A stretch of 64,000 nt of DNA from Paludibacteraceae bacterium (GTDB lineage: Bacteria; Bacteroidota; Bacteroidia; Bacteroidales; Paludibacteraceae). This document shows positions 36,447 to 45,612 of the stretch, piece after piece; within the stretch, counting starts at the first letter, position 1, and the number at the start of each line of letters is the position of its first letter. The stretch covers positions 1-64,000 of the forward strand of contig JAFZLC010000033.1 of the NCBI GenBank assembly GCA_017551675.1, read 5' to 3'. Position numbers and translations under genes: made by a program. The notes under the pieces are model-generated. The model did no database searches and was not told where the DNA came from. It saw only the letters and a program-made list of their open reading frames with translations.

Positions 36447-36490
36447 GTGAGTTCTATAAGTTCGTTGGTTAATAATATATAAAACTCACC
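36447..36490 (+). promoter_or_regulatory. Leader element with GTGAGTT/AACTCAC arms (copy A)
   Basis: GTGAGTTCTATAAG near the predicted transcript start, and the complementary AACTCACC at 36483-36490, 24 bases before ATG 36515. The arms can pair, with further TATA/TATA pairing inside. The same motif occurs ahead of three other transcription units in this window. Confidence 0.5.
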
Positions 36491-36514
36491 TCAAGAAAGA
36501 TTAACAATATCGGA

Positions 36515-37678
36515 ATGATGGAAAAAGAATTCAATTTTGATGATATGCGTTCATTTACGGATGAGGAGATGAACGAAGTGATACTAAGAGTCATTGAAAA
36601 TCCAGAAATAAAGTCAATCCTTGCTTTTGCCTACCCAGACGAGGATCCAGACGCACAAATCAGCAAACTGAAACAGATTCGGAAAGTGCAAGATTTCCAA
36701 CATCAGTTTATTGCATCGTTGATTCTTTCCATTCAAAAGAAAAACAAAAGTCAGATACACTTCAATGGATTGGAGACTTTCAACAAAGGGAAAAAATACC
36801 TCTTTATCTCCAATCATAGAGACATCATTATGGATGCGGGCATACTTAATTCCATGCTCGACATGAATGGGTGGGAGACATCTGAAATAGCCATAGGTGA
36901 TAATCTTTGCGCGAAACCTTGGATATCGGATTGTTTGAGAATGAACAAATGTTTCTTAGTCAAACGAAGTGGAACGAAAAGAGAGTTGTTCGACGCCTTT
37001 CTAAAACTATCGGCTTACATAAGAAGAAACATTACAGAATTGAGAAACTCCGTATGGATTGCTCAGCGAGAGGGAAGAACTAAGGACTCTAATGATCGTA
37101 CGCAAGAAAGTTTGTTGAAGATGTTGTCTGTCAGTTCTGTGGGCAGTCTGAAGCAAGGCTTTGTTGATCTTAACATCTCACCTATATGTATCTCTTATGA
37201 GTATGATTCCTGCGATTACCTGAAAGCGAAAGAGTTTCAGCAAAAAAGAGATGATGAGAATTTCCAGAAATCACAGAGTGATGATATCCTGAATATGAAA
37301 GTGGGTATTTTTGGAAATAAGGGAGAGATATTCTACGAACTGACACCACCTATCAACGATGAGATTGAAGAGTTGGTCGATGAAGAGGATAATCGTCCGA
37401 CAGTGCTGAATAAGATAGCAGCCATCATCGATCATCGCATTCATAAAAATTATCATATTTTCCCAATCAACTATGTGGCATTAGATCTACTCAATCAAAC
37501 GGAGGAAAACAAGAATGTCCATTATACGGAAAAAGAGAAGAACGATTTTGAACACTATGTCGAACAGCAAATCGACAAGATAGATCTGCCAAATAAAGAC
37601 ATACCTTTCCTAAAAGAAAAAATTTGGCTCATGTATGCCAATCCATTGATTAACTACATGGAAGCCAATAAACAATAA
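36515..37678 (+). CDS. PlsC-like glycerol-3-phosphate/1-acyl-glycerol-phosphate acyltransferase
   Basis: 387 residues with the acyltransferase block I NHRDIIMD (His-x4-Asp, near residue 105), block II-like CFLVKRSGTKRE and block III-like WIAQREGRTKDSND, with ISPICISYEYD as block IV. Such proteins transfer acyl chains in phospholipid synthesis at the inner membrane. The long N-terminal (about 80) and C-terminal extensions are typical of the larger Bacteroidetes members. The radC gene starts seven bases downstream. Confidence 0.82.
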   Translation: MMEKEFNFDDMRSFTDEEMNEVILRVIENPEIKSILAFAYPDEDPDAQISKLKQIRKVQDFQHQFIASLILSIQKKNKSQIHFNGLETFNKGKKYLFISNHRDIIMDAGILNSMLDMNGWETSEIAIGDNLCAKPWISDCLRMNKCFLVKRSGTKRELFDAFLKLSAYIRRNITELRNSVWIAQREGRTKDSNDRTQESLLKMLSVSSVGSLKQGFVDLNISPICISYEYDSCDYLKAKEFQQKRDDENFQKSQSDDILNMKVGIFGNKGEIFYELTPPINDEIEELVDEEDNRPTVLNKIAAIIDHRIHKNYHIFPINYVALDLLNQTEENKNVHYTEKEKNDFEHYVEQQIDKIDLPNKDIPFLKEKIWLMYANPLINYMEANKQ

Positions 37679-37685
37679 AGTAAGA

Positions 37686-38396
37686 ATGAAAAGAAAAGAC
37701 CCGCCCAAACGTTTGCGTATTAAAGAATGGGAAGAAGATGACAGACCAAGAGAAAAGTTAAAAGAGCGTGGCTCTAATATGCTTTCAAATGCAGAATTGT
37801 TGGCCATCCTTATCGGCTCTGGCAACAAAAACGAGAGTGCTGTCGAGTTATCCCAACGCATACTCAATCATTATGACAATAGACTGGAACTTTTGTCTCA
37901 GACACACATCAATCAACTCACCAACCATTTTCATGGCATTGGTGAGGCAAAGGCCATCACTATCTTGGCAGCATTGGAATTGAGTAAAAGACTCTCTTTT
38001 AGCGCAGAATCCAACCAGACAATCATTAAGGATGTTGAAGACATATACCAGCTTATGAAGTCCGACCTCGTCGGTATCTCATCCGAAGAGGCGTGGATTA
38101 TCTTTCTGAATGCGGGCAATAAAGTCATCCTCAAAAAGAAAATGAGTACGGGAGGATTAAATGCGTGCATTTTTGATATCCGACTCATCATACATGAGGC
38201 AATGGCACAACTGGCTAGCGGAATCGTCATGGTGCACAATCACCCTTCAGGTCGCTTGGAACCAAGTACGCAAGACAAAGAGATTACCCATAAGATGGCA
38301 GAAAGTTGTAAGATATGCGACGTCAGGTTGATCGACCATGTCATTATTGGCAACACTGGATATTTCAGTTTTTATGAAAAGGGACTCCTGCATTGA
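37686..38396 (+). CDS. radC: RadC-family JAB-domain protein
   Basis: 236 residues. An N-terminal helix-hairpin-helix-like part (HGIGEAKAITILAALELSKR) is followed by the RadC JAMM/MPN+ core with VHNHPSGRLEPSTQDKE (His-x-His and Asp metal ligands). Named after a repair locus, but the true role of RadC is unsettled. Cotranscribed with the acyltransferase. Confidence 0.93.
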   Translation: MKRKDPPKRLRIKEWEEDDRPREKLKERGSNMLSNAELLAILIGSGNKNESAVELSQRILNHYDNRLELLSQTHINQLTNHFHGIGEAKAITILAALELSKRLSFSAESNQTIIKDVEDIYQLMKSDLVGISSEEAWIIFLNAGNKVILKKKMSTGGLNACIFDIRLIIHEAMAQLASGIVMVHNHPSGRLEPSTQDKEITHKMAESCKICDVRLIDHVIIGNTGYFSFYEKGLLH

Positions 38397-38440
38397 AATT
38401 TTATGTGTATATTTGACGAGAAAACGTTGAAAAGGATACG

Positions 38441-39736
38441 ATGATTACAATATATACAGATAGAATTAGCAACAGACTGAACTATATTTGCAACCAACTG
38501 TTTAAATCTGTGTTAGGTTGTGAATATAAAATCACAACGGACAAAACTGAAATCGTCGGTTTCCCTATTTGGTATTCTGAAGAAAAGGACGGAAATGGCA
38601 TTCACATAAAACCAGTTGAACTTCTTTTTGAACAGGGTGTTCGTCCACAAAATGTTCAGATGGGAACATGGGCTGATCTCATAACTCTTTTCCCAACAGA
38701 GGATGGTGATATTCCTTTCGATCTCTTTGCTGCATCCTTCTACCTTCTTAGTCGTTACGAGGAGTATACATGCGACAAAAGTGATGATCATGGACGATTC
38801 CCTGTAGAAGAGAGCATTGCTTTTCAGAAAGGATTTCTAACAGATCCTTTGGTGGATAGATGGATACTTAAACTCAAAGAGGTCATCGTGCAAAGGGATG
38901 CACAGCAAACCTTCAATCTCCCTGAATATCGCTTTATTCCAACAATTGATGTTGATAATATCTATGCGTATAGAAACCATGGATTACTACAGTTTGTCTA
39001 TTGCTCGATTCGAGATATGATGAAGGAAAGATGGGACCTTGTACGCCAAAGGTACTCTATTGTTACTAGAGGCAAGAAAGATCCTTTCTTTAATCTGTCC
39101 ATGGTATACAATCTGCATTTGAAACGGAAACTCCATCCTGTGTTCTTTTTTCATTGCGGAACATTTGGCAAACATGATAAAAGAAGCATTTATCCAAGTT
39201 TTTCATATTGGAAAATTAGAAGGAGAATTGCAAAGGATGAGGTGGTGGGACTTCATCCATCCTATCATTGTAGCAAACATCCAATCTTTTTGAAAATAGA
39301 GAAGTTCCTTATGGTATGGAACAAGGAAAGCAGTGAACGACCCAATCGATTCCATTATCTTCGATTTCGTATACCAGAAAGCTACGAGCTATTGGAAAAG
39401 GAGGGTTTCACAAGTGATTGGTCGCTCTGTTACTCTACGCAACCTGGATTCCGTGCCAGTACTTCTCATCCCTTTTATTTCTATAATCTAAGGGACGAAA
39501 GAGAGACCACTTTGTTGTTGTATCCAACTGCAGTGATGGATAAAACGATAAAATCTGATTTAGGATTGAATCCGGAGACAGGCGTGGACTACGTTATTAA
39601 CCTAAAGGAGACAGTGGCTTCTGTTCATGGAACATTCATCACATTGTTTCATAACGAACATATCACGGATGTCTTTGCTTGGAAAGGTTGGCATCACGCG
39701 TATGAAGTTCTGCTCGACAGATGCAAAGTCAAATAA
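38441..39736 (+). CDS. Polysaccharide deacetylase-like protein
   Basis: 431 residues. The N-terminal ~130 residues look like the DUF7033-type region that precedes deacetylases in Bacteroidetes (FDLFAASFYLLSRYEEY). The NodB-like part has the metal Asp motif PTIDVDNIYAY near residue 168 and a later GLHPSYH that may supply the metal-binding histidines. Only part of the classic HxxxH pattern is plain, so catalytic activity is likely but not certain. No signal peptide. Confidence 0.7.
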   Translation: MITIYTDRISNRLNYICNQLFKSVLGCEYKITTDKTEIVGFPIWYSEEKDGNGIHIKPVELLFEQGVRPQNVQMGTWADLITLFPTEDGDIPFDLFAASFYLLSRYEEYTCDKSDDHGRFPVEESIAFQKGFLTDPLVDRWILKLKEVIVQRDAQQTFNLPEYRFIPTIDVDNIYAYRNHGLLQFVYCSIRDMMKERWDLVRQRYSIVTRGKKDPFFNLSMVYNLHLKRKLHPVFFFHCGTFGKHDKRSIYPSFSYWKIRRRIAKDEVVGLHPSYHCSKHPIFLKIEKFLMVWNKESSERPNRFHYLRFRIPESYELLEKEGFTSDWSLCYSTQPGFRASTSHPFYFYNLRDERETTLLLYPTAVMDKTIKSDLGLNPETGVDYVINLKETVASVHGTFITLFHNEHITDVFAWKGWHHAYEVLLDRCKVK

Positions 39737-39744
39737 AAAATCAT

Positions 39745-39752
39745 TATATTTG
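39745..39752 (+). promoter_or_regulatory. -7 box of the glucosaminidase gene
   Basis: TATATTTG, 22 bases before ATG 39775, just after the upstream stop codon. Confidence 0.5.
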
Positions 39753-39774
39753 CAGAAAAACAAATCGTCAAGAG

Positions 39775-40572
39775 ATGAAAAAACACGTACTTCTATTGGT
39801 TCTATTCGGTTGCTTAGCTGCCGCACCTATTCAAGCAAAACAGGTGAAACAACAATCATACATTAACTACATCAACAAATATGCGCCAATTGCGGTGGTT
39901 AAAATGCAGGAACATGGTATACCTGCCAGTATCACATTGGCACAAGGCATATTGGAATCTGGTGCTGGTATGAGTGAATTGGCAAGAAAGAGCAACAATC
40001 ACTTCGGAATCAAATGTCATTCAGACTGGACGGGCGAGAAGGTGTATCATGACGATGACAAGAAACAAGAGTGTTTTCGAAAGTATAAATCGGTAGAGCT
40101 CTCATACGAAGATCACTCTCAGTTTTTGAAAAAAGATCGATACAAAAAACTCTACTCGTTGGATCCAACCGATTATAAGGGATGGGCTAAGGGATTGAAA
40201 GAGTGCGGATATGCAACAGCCTCCGATTATGCCAAGAAATTGGTAGACATCATTGAAACTTATGAGTTGTACAACTACGATAACGGTACTATACCAACAA
40301 CAAAAGATGAACAAAAGATCAAGGATGGTAATGAGGTGATCTCTCCTCTTGCAAAGAAAGAACACACCATGGGTAGTATCGTTGCCTATCGTACTCACCA
40401 AGTTATTCGAATGGGAAAAACCAGAGCAGTTAAGGCGGAAGAGGGTGACACTTACGAGTCAATAGCCAAAGAGTTTCATGTTCATCAATGGCTAATTCGT
40501 AGATACAACAAAATACCAAAAGGTTCAGGACAAAAGCCTCAGGTGGGCGATACAATCATCATCGGTAGATAA
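39775..40572 (+). CDS. Secreted glucosaminidase (GH73) with LysM domain
   Basis: 265 residues from ATG 39775; the in-frame ATG at 39721 lies ahead of the -7 box. A signal peptide (MKKHVLLLVLFGCLAAAPIQA in outline) is followed by a GH73 mannosyl-glycoprotein endo-beta-N-acetylglucosaminidase-like domain: ITLAQGILESGAGMSELARKSNNHFGIKC holds the catalytic Glu. The C-terminal ~50 residues are LysM-like (VKAEEGDTYESIAKEFHVHQWLIRRYN...PQVGDTIII). It cleaves or binds peptidoglycan in the periplasm or at the surface. Confidence 0.92.
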   Translation: MKKHVLLLVLFGCLAAAPIQAKQVKQQSYINYINKYAPIAVVKMQEHGIPASITLAQGILESGAGMSELARKSNNHFGIKCHSDWTGEKVYHDDDKKQECFRKYKSVELSYEDHSQFLKKDRYKKLYSLDPTDYKGWAKGLKECGYATASDYAKKLVDIIETYELYNYDNGTIPTTKDEQKIKDGNEVISPLAKKEHTMGSIVAYRTHQVIRMGKTRAVKAEEGDTYESIAKEFHVHQWLIRRYNKIPKGSGQKPQVGDTIIIGR

Positions 40573-40599
40573 TTATATGTAAAACAATACGTACAGAAA

Positions 40600-40636
40600 C
40601 AAATAGAGACGATGTGTACATCGTCTCTATTTTGTT
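40600..40636. terminator. Bidirectional terminator between the glucosaminidase gene and glmM
   Basis: Stem AATAGAGACGATG / CATCGTCTCTATT with a tiny loop, flanked by A and T runs; it serves convergent genes. Confidence 0.8.
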
Positions 40637-40654
40637 ATATATGCTATGTATAAA

Positions 40655-42040
40655 TTAGCGAGAAATCTGCTCTATTTCACTCATAATTTTATGAGCGATG
40701 GCATCAGCCTTTTCCATAGAGGAAGCCTCTGAATAGATTCGAATGATTGGCTCTGTATTGGATTTACGAAGGTGAACCCATGAATCAGCAAAATCAATCT
40801 TCACTCCATCGATGTCGTTAACACGTTCATTCTTGTATTTATCCTTCATTGCGCGTAGAATTGCATCCACATCGGTGGAAGGAGTCAATTGTATTTTATT
40901 TTTCGAAATATAGTATTCTGGATAACGTTTTCTCAAATCAGACACCTTGCATTTCTCCTCAGCCATCAATGATAAGAACAAAGCAATGCCGACAAGAGCG
41001 TCACGACCATAGTGTGCTGCAGGATAGATGACACCTCCGTTGCCTTCACCTCCAATGACAGCGTTGGTCTCTTTCATCTTTGTTACCACATTCACCTCAC
41101 CCACAGCTGCTGCAGAATAGGAACCTCCACGAGCTACAGTCACATCACTAAGTGCTCTTGTGGAACTTAAGTTAGATACGGTGTTGCCTTTGGTGTAACG
41201 AAGAACATAGTCAGCCACTGAGACTAATGTGTATTCCTCTCCGAACATGGAACCGTCCTCACAAATCATTGCTAAACGATCCACATCAGGATCCACTACA
41301 AAACCTACATCATAACCTCCCTCTTTCATCTTTTCTGAAATCTGTGTCAGGTGAGCAGGCAATGGCTCTGGGTTATGAGCGAAACAACCTGTAGGTTCGC
41401 AATTTAGTTCTGCAATCTCTTCCACTCCCAATGCCTTTAGTAGTGATGGCAACACAATGCCACCCACAGAGTTAACACAGTCGATGGCTACACGGAATTT
41501 TGCTTTCTTGATAGCATCCACATGAACTAAATCCAGGTTCAAAACATCATTAATATGAATTTGTCCGTAATCCTTTTTCTCAACTTTTCCTAACTCATCC
41601 ACTTGTGCAAACGAGAAGGCGTCAGAGGCAGCCATGCTTAACACCTCTTTCCCGTCTTTGTCACTTAGGAACTCACCCTTTTCGTTCAACAGTTTTAATG
41701 CATTCCATTGTTTTGAATTGTGACTTGCTGTGATAATGATACCGCCACAAGCACCCTCTTTCTGAACGGCGATTTCTGTTGTAGGTGTGGTTGCCAAACC
41801 AATATTCACCACGTCCATTCCCACACCCATTAGTGTGCCCACTACAAGAGAGTCCACCATAGAACCAGAAAGACGAGCATCACGTCCGACAACTATCTTT
41901 TTGTTTGAGACTTTGCTGTTTTTTAATAACCAAGAACCGAAGGCTGCGGAAAACTTAACCACATCAACAGGCGTGAGATTGTCACCAACTTCTCCTCCGA
42001 TTGTTCCTCGTATACCTGAAATTGATTTTATTAATGACAT
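40655..42040 (-). CDS. glmM: Phosphoglucosamine mutase GlmM-like phosphohexomutase
   Basis: 461 residues of the alpha-D-phosphohexomutase family. The phosphoserine loop is TASHNS (Ser106), the metal loop DPDVDR (near residue 240), the sugar loop GGEGNGG and the phosphate loop RKSNTEPIIRIYSEA. The Bacteroidales proteins of this length are usually annotated as phosphoglucosamine mutase, which makes glucosamine-1-phosphate for cell-wall precursors; a phosphomannomutase role cannot be excluded. Divergent from tamL. Confidence 0.85.
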   Translation of the reverse strand: MSLIKSISGIRGTIGGEVGDNLTPVDVVKFSAAFGSWLLKNSKVSNKKIVVGRDARLSGSMVDSLVVGTLMGVGMDVVNIGLATTPTTEIAVQKEGACGGIIITASHNSKQWNALKLLNEKGEFLSDKDGKEVLSMAASDAFSFAQVDELGKVEKKDYGQIHINDVLNLDLVHVDAIKKAKFRVAIDCVNSVGGIVLPSLLKALGVEEIAELNCEPTGCFAHNPEPLPAHLTQISEKMKEGGYDVGFVVDPDVDRLAMICEDGSMFGEEYTLVSVADYVLRYTKGNTVSNLSSTRALSDVTVARGGSYSAAAVGEVNVVTKMKETNAVIGGEGNGGVIYPAAHYGRDALVGIALFLSLMAEEKCKVSDLRKRYPEYYISKNKIQLTPSTDVDAILRAMKDKYKNERVNDIDGVKIDFADSWVHLRKSNTEPIIRIYSEASSMEKADAIAHKIMSEIEQISR

Positions 42041-42130
42041 AACATTTGATTTGAAAGGGATTGGTATCCCAATTAATATTCAATTTATGCGGAGGATTGT
42101 ATTATGATTCATACCTCCCTATTCCATATA

Positions 42131-42138
42131 CAAAGATA
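42131..42138 (-). promoter_or_regulatory. -7 box of glmM
   Basis: Minus-strand TATCTTTG, about 90 bases before the ATG at 42040; divergent from the tamL box 54 bases away. Confidence 0.55.
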
Positions 42139-42191
42139 AAAAAAACTTCTCCATTTAACTATATTTAATAGATAATGTTTCTTACAAATCG

Positions 42192-42199
42192 TATCTTTG
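42192..42199 (+). promoter_or_regulatory. -7 box of tamL
   Basis: TATCTTTG. Its last three bases are the TTG at 42197 that opens the longest reading frame, so that codon cannot be the start of translation if this box is used. Confidence 0.6.
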
Positions 42200-42220
42200 C
42201 ATAAGATTACGAGAAAAGTC

Positions 42221-44533
42221 GTGGAAAAGAGTAGAAAGCATGTCATAGTTGGTATTGTCGGAAGCATCATCATGCTTCTGATGAGTTCGTGTTCTACGAC
42301 GAAATATGTGCCTGAAGGGGAATATCTACTGAACAAGGCTAAAATAGAGGTAAAAGATAATAAGACCACAGGCAACAATCTGTCCCAATATCTTCGTCAA
42401 CGTCCCAATTTCAAGGTCTTTGGTTTGTTCCGTATCTACTTGGGAATATATAATTTGTCGGGTCGAGACACCTCCAAAAGAATAAACAAACGATTGAAAG
42501 AGGCGGGTGAGCCTCCTGTCATCTATGACCCTTTCCTTACTTTCCAATCGGAAAAGGAGTTGCAAAAATATATGAAGACGAAGGGATACATGCAGGCTGA
42601 AGTATCCTCTATGACAGAGACAAAAAAGAAGAAACTTGAAGTAACATACTACATAACCCCCAATCGGCCATACCGAATCCGCCATATTGAGAATAATTTT
42701 GATGTGGACCCAATCATTGATTCCTTATTGAAAAACAGGGGTGGTTATGCGCAAACAAAGATTAAGGAGGGTGACCTTTTCGATATAGATGTCTTGGATG
42801 GAGAGAGAGAAAGAATCACCACTTATCTGCGTCGTCGTGGTTACTATTATTTTAACAAGGAATACATCAGCTTCTCTGCGGATAGCACTGTGGGAGATCA
42901 TGAAGTTGATTTGAAAATCATACTGAAACCTTATATCGTCACAATGCCTGATGGAACAGAGGTGGAGTCTCAGCATCAACGATATAAAATTAGAAACATC
43001 AATATCACCACTTACAATGGTTCCACAACGACGGAATCGAATGTGAAACATTTGGATTCACTTCGATACAATGAAAACATAGTGGTCTTTTCCAATGGCA
43101 AACCGCTGTTGCGTCCAAGCGTAATGGAAGAGAGTATGAGAATCACTCCCAATAGTAGTTACAACGACTTCCTTGTAGAGAGAACCTATGCACGATTCAA
43201 TTCGCTCGGAATTTTGAGAGCATCAAATATCCGCTTCACAGATTTACATAACGAGAATAATGAATTGGATTGTGAGGTGCGACTCTTCTCTGGTAAACCA
43301 CAATCTTTTTCTATAGACATTGAAGGTACAAACTCGCAGGGTGATCTTGGTTTTGCTGCCAACATTGGATATGCCCATAAAAATGTTTTCAGAGGGTCTG
43401 AAGTGCTGAGTGTCAAGGCAAAATATGCACAAGAAGCCTATTCGGATTTGAAGAAAATCTTACATCAATATGTCTTGGATTTGGGAGGTGAGGCGTCACT
43501 GAACTTCCCTCGATTCATATTCCCTTTCTTGAAAAAAGATTTCAAGAGGAGAATTGATGCTAACACGGAGTTTAAAGTGAACTACAACTATCAGGTGCGT
43601 CCGCAGACCTATGAAAGAACCATCCTTTCAACAGGTATGAAATATCTGTGGAATTATCGACGTTACTATAAATATTCACTTAATCTGATCGATCTAAACT
43701 ATATCAATATAACCACTAGCGAATCTTTTGATTCCATCTATAAAGCGGATAAATATTCTGTGTTGAGGGAGAGTTATTCCGACCACTTTATTATGAATAC
43801 GGGATTCACCATCACATACGACAATCAATTAATGCAAAGCAAACCCAACAAAACCTATTATAAGATCTCTTTCGAAACAGCTGGTAATGTGCTTCATGGT
43901 ATAAGTAGCTTGAGTAAACGACAAAAAAATGAGGATGGACAATACGAAGTGGGTGGCATCCCTTATTCTCAGTATGTCAAGGGAGAGTTTGATTATGCTT
44001 ATAATCAGATGTTGGATGAAAGGAACCGTATTGTGTACCATATTGGAATCGGACTCGCATACCCTTATGGCAATGGCTCTGTTATACCGTATGAAAAAAG
44101 GTTCTTTGGCGGTGGTGCAAATGGCGTCAGAGGATGGTCTGTTCGTACCTTAGGTCCAGGTGAGTACACATCAGAAAACTACAACGACTTCGTGAAGCAA
44201 ACAGGAGATGTGAAACTGTTGATGAACATGGAGTACAGAGCCAAACTGTTCTGGAAATTGGAGGCGGCAGCATTTCTCGATGCAGGAAATGTGTGGACCA
44301 TTAAAGAATACGAGGCACAACCTCATGGAGAATTCCTGTTTGACAAATTCTACAAGCAGATAGCCCTTGCATATGGATTGGGCTTGCGACTAGACTTTAG
44401 TTACTTCCTAATCAGATTTGATTTGGGCTTGAAAGCTTACAATCCATGTAGAAGTGATAATAATTGGCGATTCAAAGGATTCAGATGGAAAGACGACTAT
44501 GCAGTTCATTTCGCCATCGGATATCCATTCTAA
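42221..44533 (+). CDS. tamL: TamL-type outer-membrane assembly lipoprotein (BamA/TamA superfamily)
   Basis: 770 residues from GTG 42221. The frame opens with TTG at 42197, but this lies in the -7 box; GTG 42221 gives a tidy lipoprotein signal (MEKSRKHVIVG...LLMSSC, Cys24). POTRA-like repeats (~30-320) are followed by a 16-strand Omp85 barrel ending in ...VHFAIGYPF with a terminal aromatic. The conserved RFFGGGANGVRGW loop is the Omp85 lid-lock motif. TamL replaces TamA in Bacteroidetes and is normally paired with TamB, which is not next to it here. Confidence 0.88.
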   Translation: MEKSRKHVIVGIVGSIIMLLMSSCSTTKYVPEGEYLLNKAKIEVKDNKTTGNNLSQYLRQRPNFKVFGLFRIYLGIYNLSGRDTSKRINKRLKEAGEPPVIYDPFLTFQSEKELQKYMKTKGYMQAEVSSMTETKKKKLEVTYYITPNRPYRIRHIENNFDVDPIIDSLLKNRGGYAQTKIKEGDLFDIDVLDGERERITTYLRRRGYYYFNKEYISFSADSTVGDHEVDLKIILKPYIVTMPDGTEVESQHQRYKIRNINITTYNGSTTTESNVKHLDSLRYNENIVVFSNGKPLLRPSVMEESMRITPNSSYNDFLVERTYARFNSLGILRASNIRFTDLHNENNELDCEVRLFSGKPQSFSIDIEGTNSQGDLGFAANIGYAHKNVFRGSEVLSVKAKYAQEAYSDLKKILHQYVLDLGGEASLNFPRFIFPFLKKDFKRRIDANTEFKVNYNYQVRPQTYERTILSTGMKYLWNYRRYYKYSLNLIDLNYINITTSESFDSIYKADKYSVLRESYSDHFIMNTGFTITYDNQLMQSKPNKTYYKISFETAGNVLHGISSLSKRQKNEDGQYEVGGIPYSQYVKGEFDYAYNQMLDERNRIVYHIGIGLAYPYGNGSVIPYEKRFFGGGANGVRGWSVRTLGPGEYTSENYNDFVKQTGDVKLLMNMEYRAKLFWKLEAAAFLDAGNVWTIKEYEAQPHGEFLFDKFYKQIALAYGLGLRLDFSYFLIRFDLGLKAYNPCRSDNNWRFKGFRWKDDYAVHFAIGYPF

Positions 44534-44644
44534 ACCACCCCTGTTGATTCTGAATTAATAGTAGATACGAAGTGTATCTTCTTTGTCCAAACACATAAGA
44601 AGAAGGAATAATACACATTTATTGCAGCCTTGTATAGGACAAAA

Positions 44645-44670
44645 AAATACCACCGAGTAGGGTGGTATTT
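44645..44670. terminator. Bidirectional terminator between tamL and the hypothetical protein
   Basis: Perfect ten-base arms AAATACCACC / GGTGGTATTT with loop GAGTAG, A-run before, between convergent genes. Confidence 0.75.
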
Positions 44671-44720
44671 AGTATATTATATGAGGATTTAAATTCAACT
44701 AAATGAATTTATAACTCTCC

Positions 44721-45197
44721 TTAAGACTCTTCTAGATCGTCAAAATTGATTTTAATCTCTTCATTGTCTTTGACGTGAACCACTTGGTAACGAACAGCCT
44801 TTTTCGGAGTCATAATGGTTATTTTAAATTCACCTGTGTCATATTCGCATAGGCGAACATAATACTTTTCTAGCGAAGTAGACTCCATGCATTCGAAGTT
44901 AATGTACTTGTAGTTTTTCTTTACGATCCACTTCTGAGGTCTGTCGAAAATCTCGTATTTGTATTTTTTCTTAGCATTTTGATCTTCTACAAAGATTGCG
45001 TGTTTGGATACATTTACAACAAATATGGTTGAACTTTGCGTCCATGGTCCCCAGACATACATCTCTCTCGAATCGGAAGTTACAGCTCCTTTAGTCTCTC
45101 TAAACGCTCGAAATGTAGTTACCTGCGCCTGAATCTCAGACGCACCCATTATCATTAAAAGCAACAACAATATTTTGTAACAACGTCTCATAATCAT
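44721..45197 (-). CDS. Secreted protein of unknown function
   Basis: 158 residues, signal peptide ending near EIQAQ, then a beta-rich domain (FRAFRETKGAVTSDSREMYVW, YKYINFECMES, YYVRLCEYDTGEFKITIM). I do not recognise the family. ATG 45191 (M3) is an equally good start. A TATTTTTG box at 45379-45372 on the minus strand would give a leader of about 170 bases. Confidence 0.6.
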   Translation of the reverse strand: MIMRRCYKILLLLLMIMGASEIQAQVTTFRAFRETKGAVTSDSREMYVWGPWTQSSTIFVVNVSKHAIFVEDQNAKKKYKYEIFDRPQKWIVKKNYKYINFECMESTSLEKYYVRLCEYDTGEFKITIMTPKKAVRYQVVHVKDNEEIKINFDDLEES

Positions 45198-45612
45198 AAA
45201 TTTTTATAGTCCGCCAAAGAAAACACTACTTTAATTAACCTATATTTAGTCTTCCATACTTATATGAACCCAATATTTTCGGTCAAATATTTAGTTTTTC
45301 CCTGAATTGCGGAATCTAACAGTATAACACACTTAATCACCATAATTTTAGTTCCCACTATTAGTTCCACGCAAAAATATAAAAAATATTCAAAGTAACA
45401 AACAAATCGATTTTTAATTCATAATTTCGTGATAAACTCGGTCTAAAATATTCAAAAATAGTTTCAAATTTTCGCGAATTGTAAGTGTCAAACAAATTAA
45501 TTTTGGCAATGAGTTGATAAAAAAACAGAAACCTTCTATAATTGATATTTTTATTTGTAAATTTACGGGATTTTATATCTGAATGTGTATACTTAATTGT
45601 AAATAGGAAAAA
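45198..45612. other. AT-rich intergenic region between divergent genes
   Basis: About 400 bases. It holds a candidate minus-strand -7 box (45372-45379). For the plus-strand flavoprotein gene the best but imperfect box is TATTTTTATTTG around 45547. I see no gene, repeat or folded RNA of note. Confidence 0.4.
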
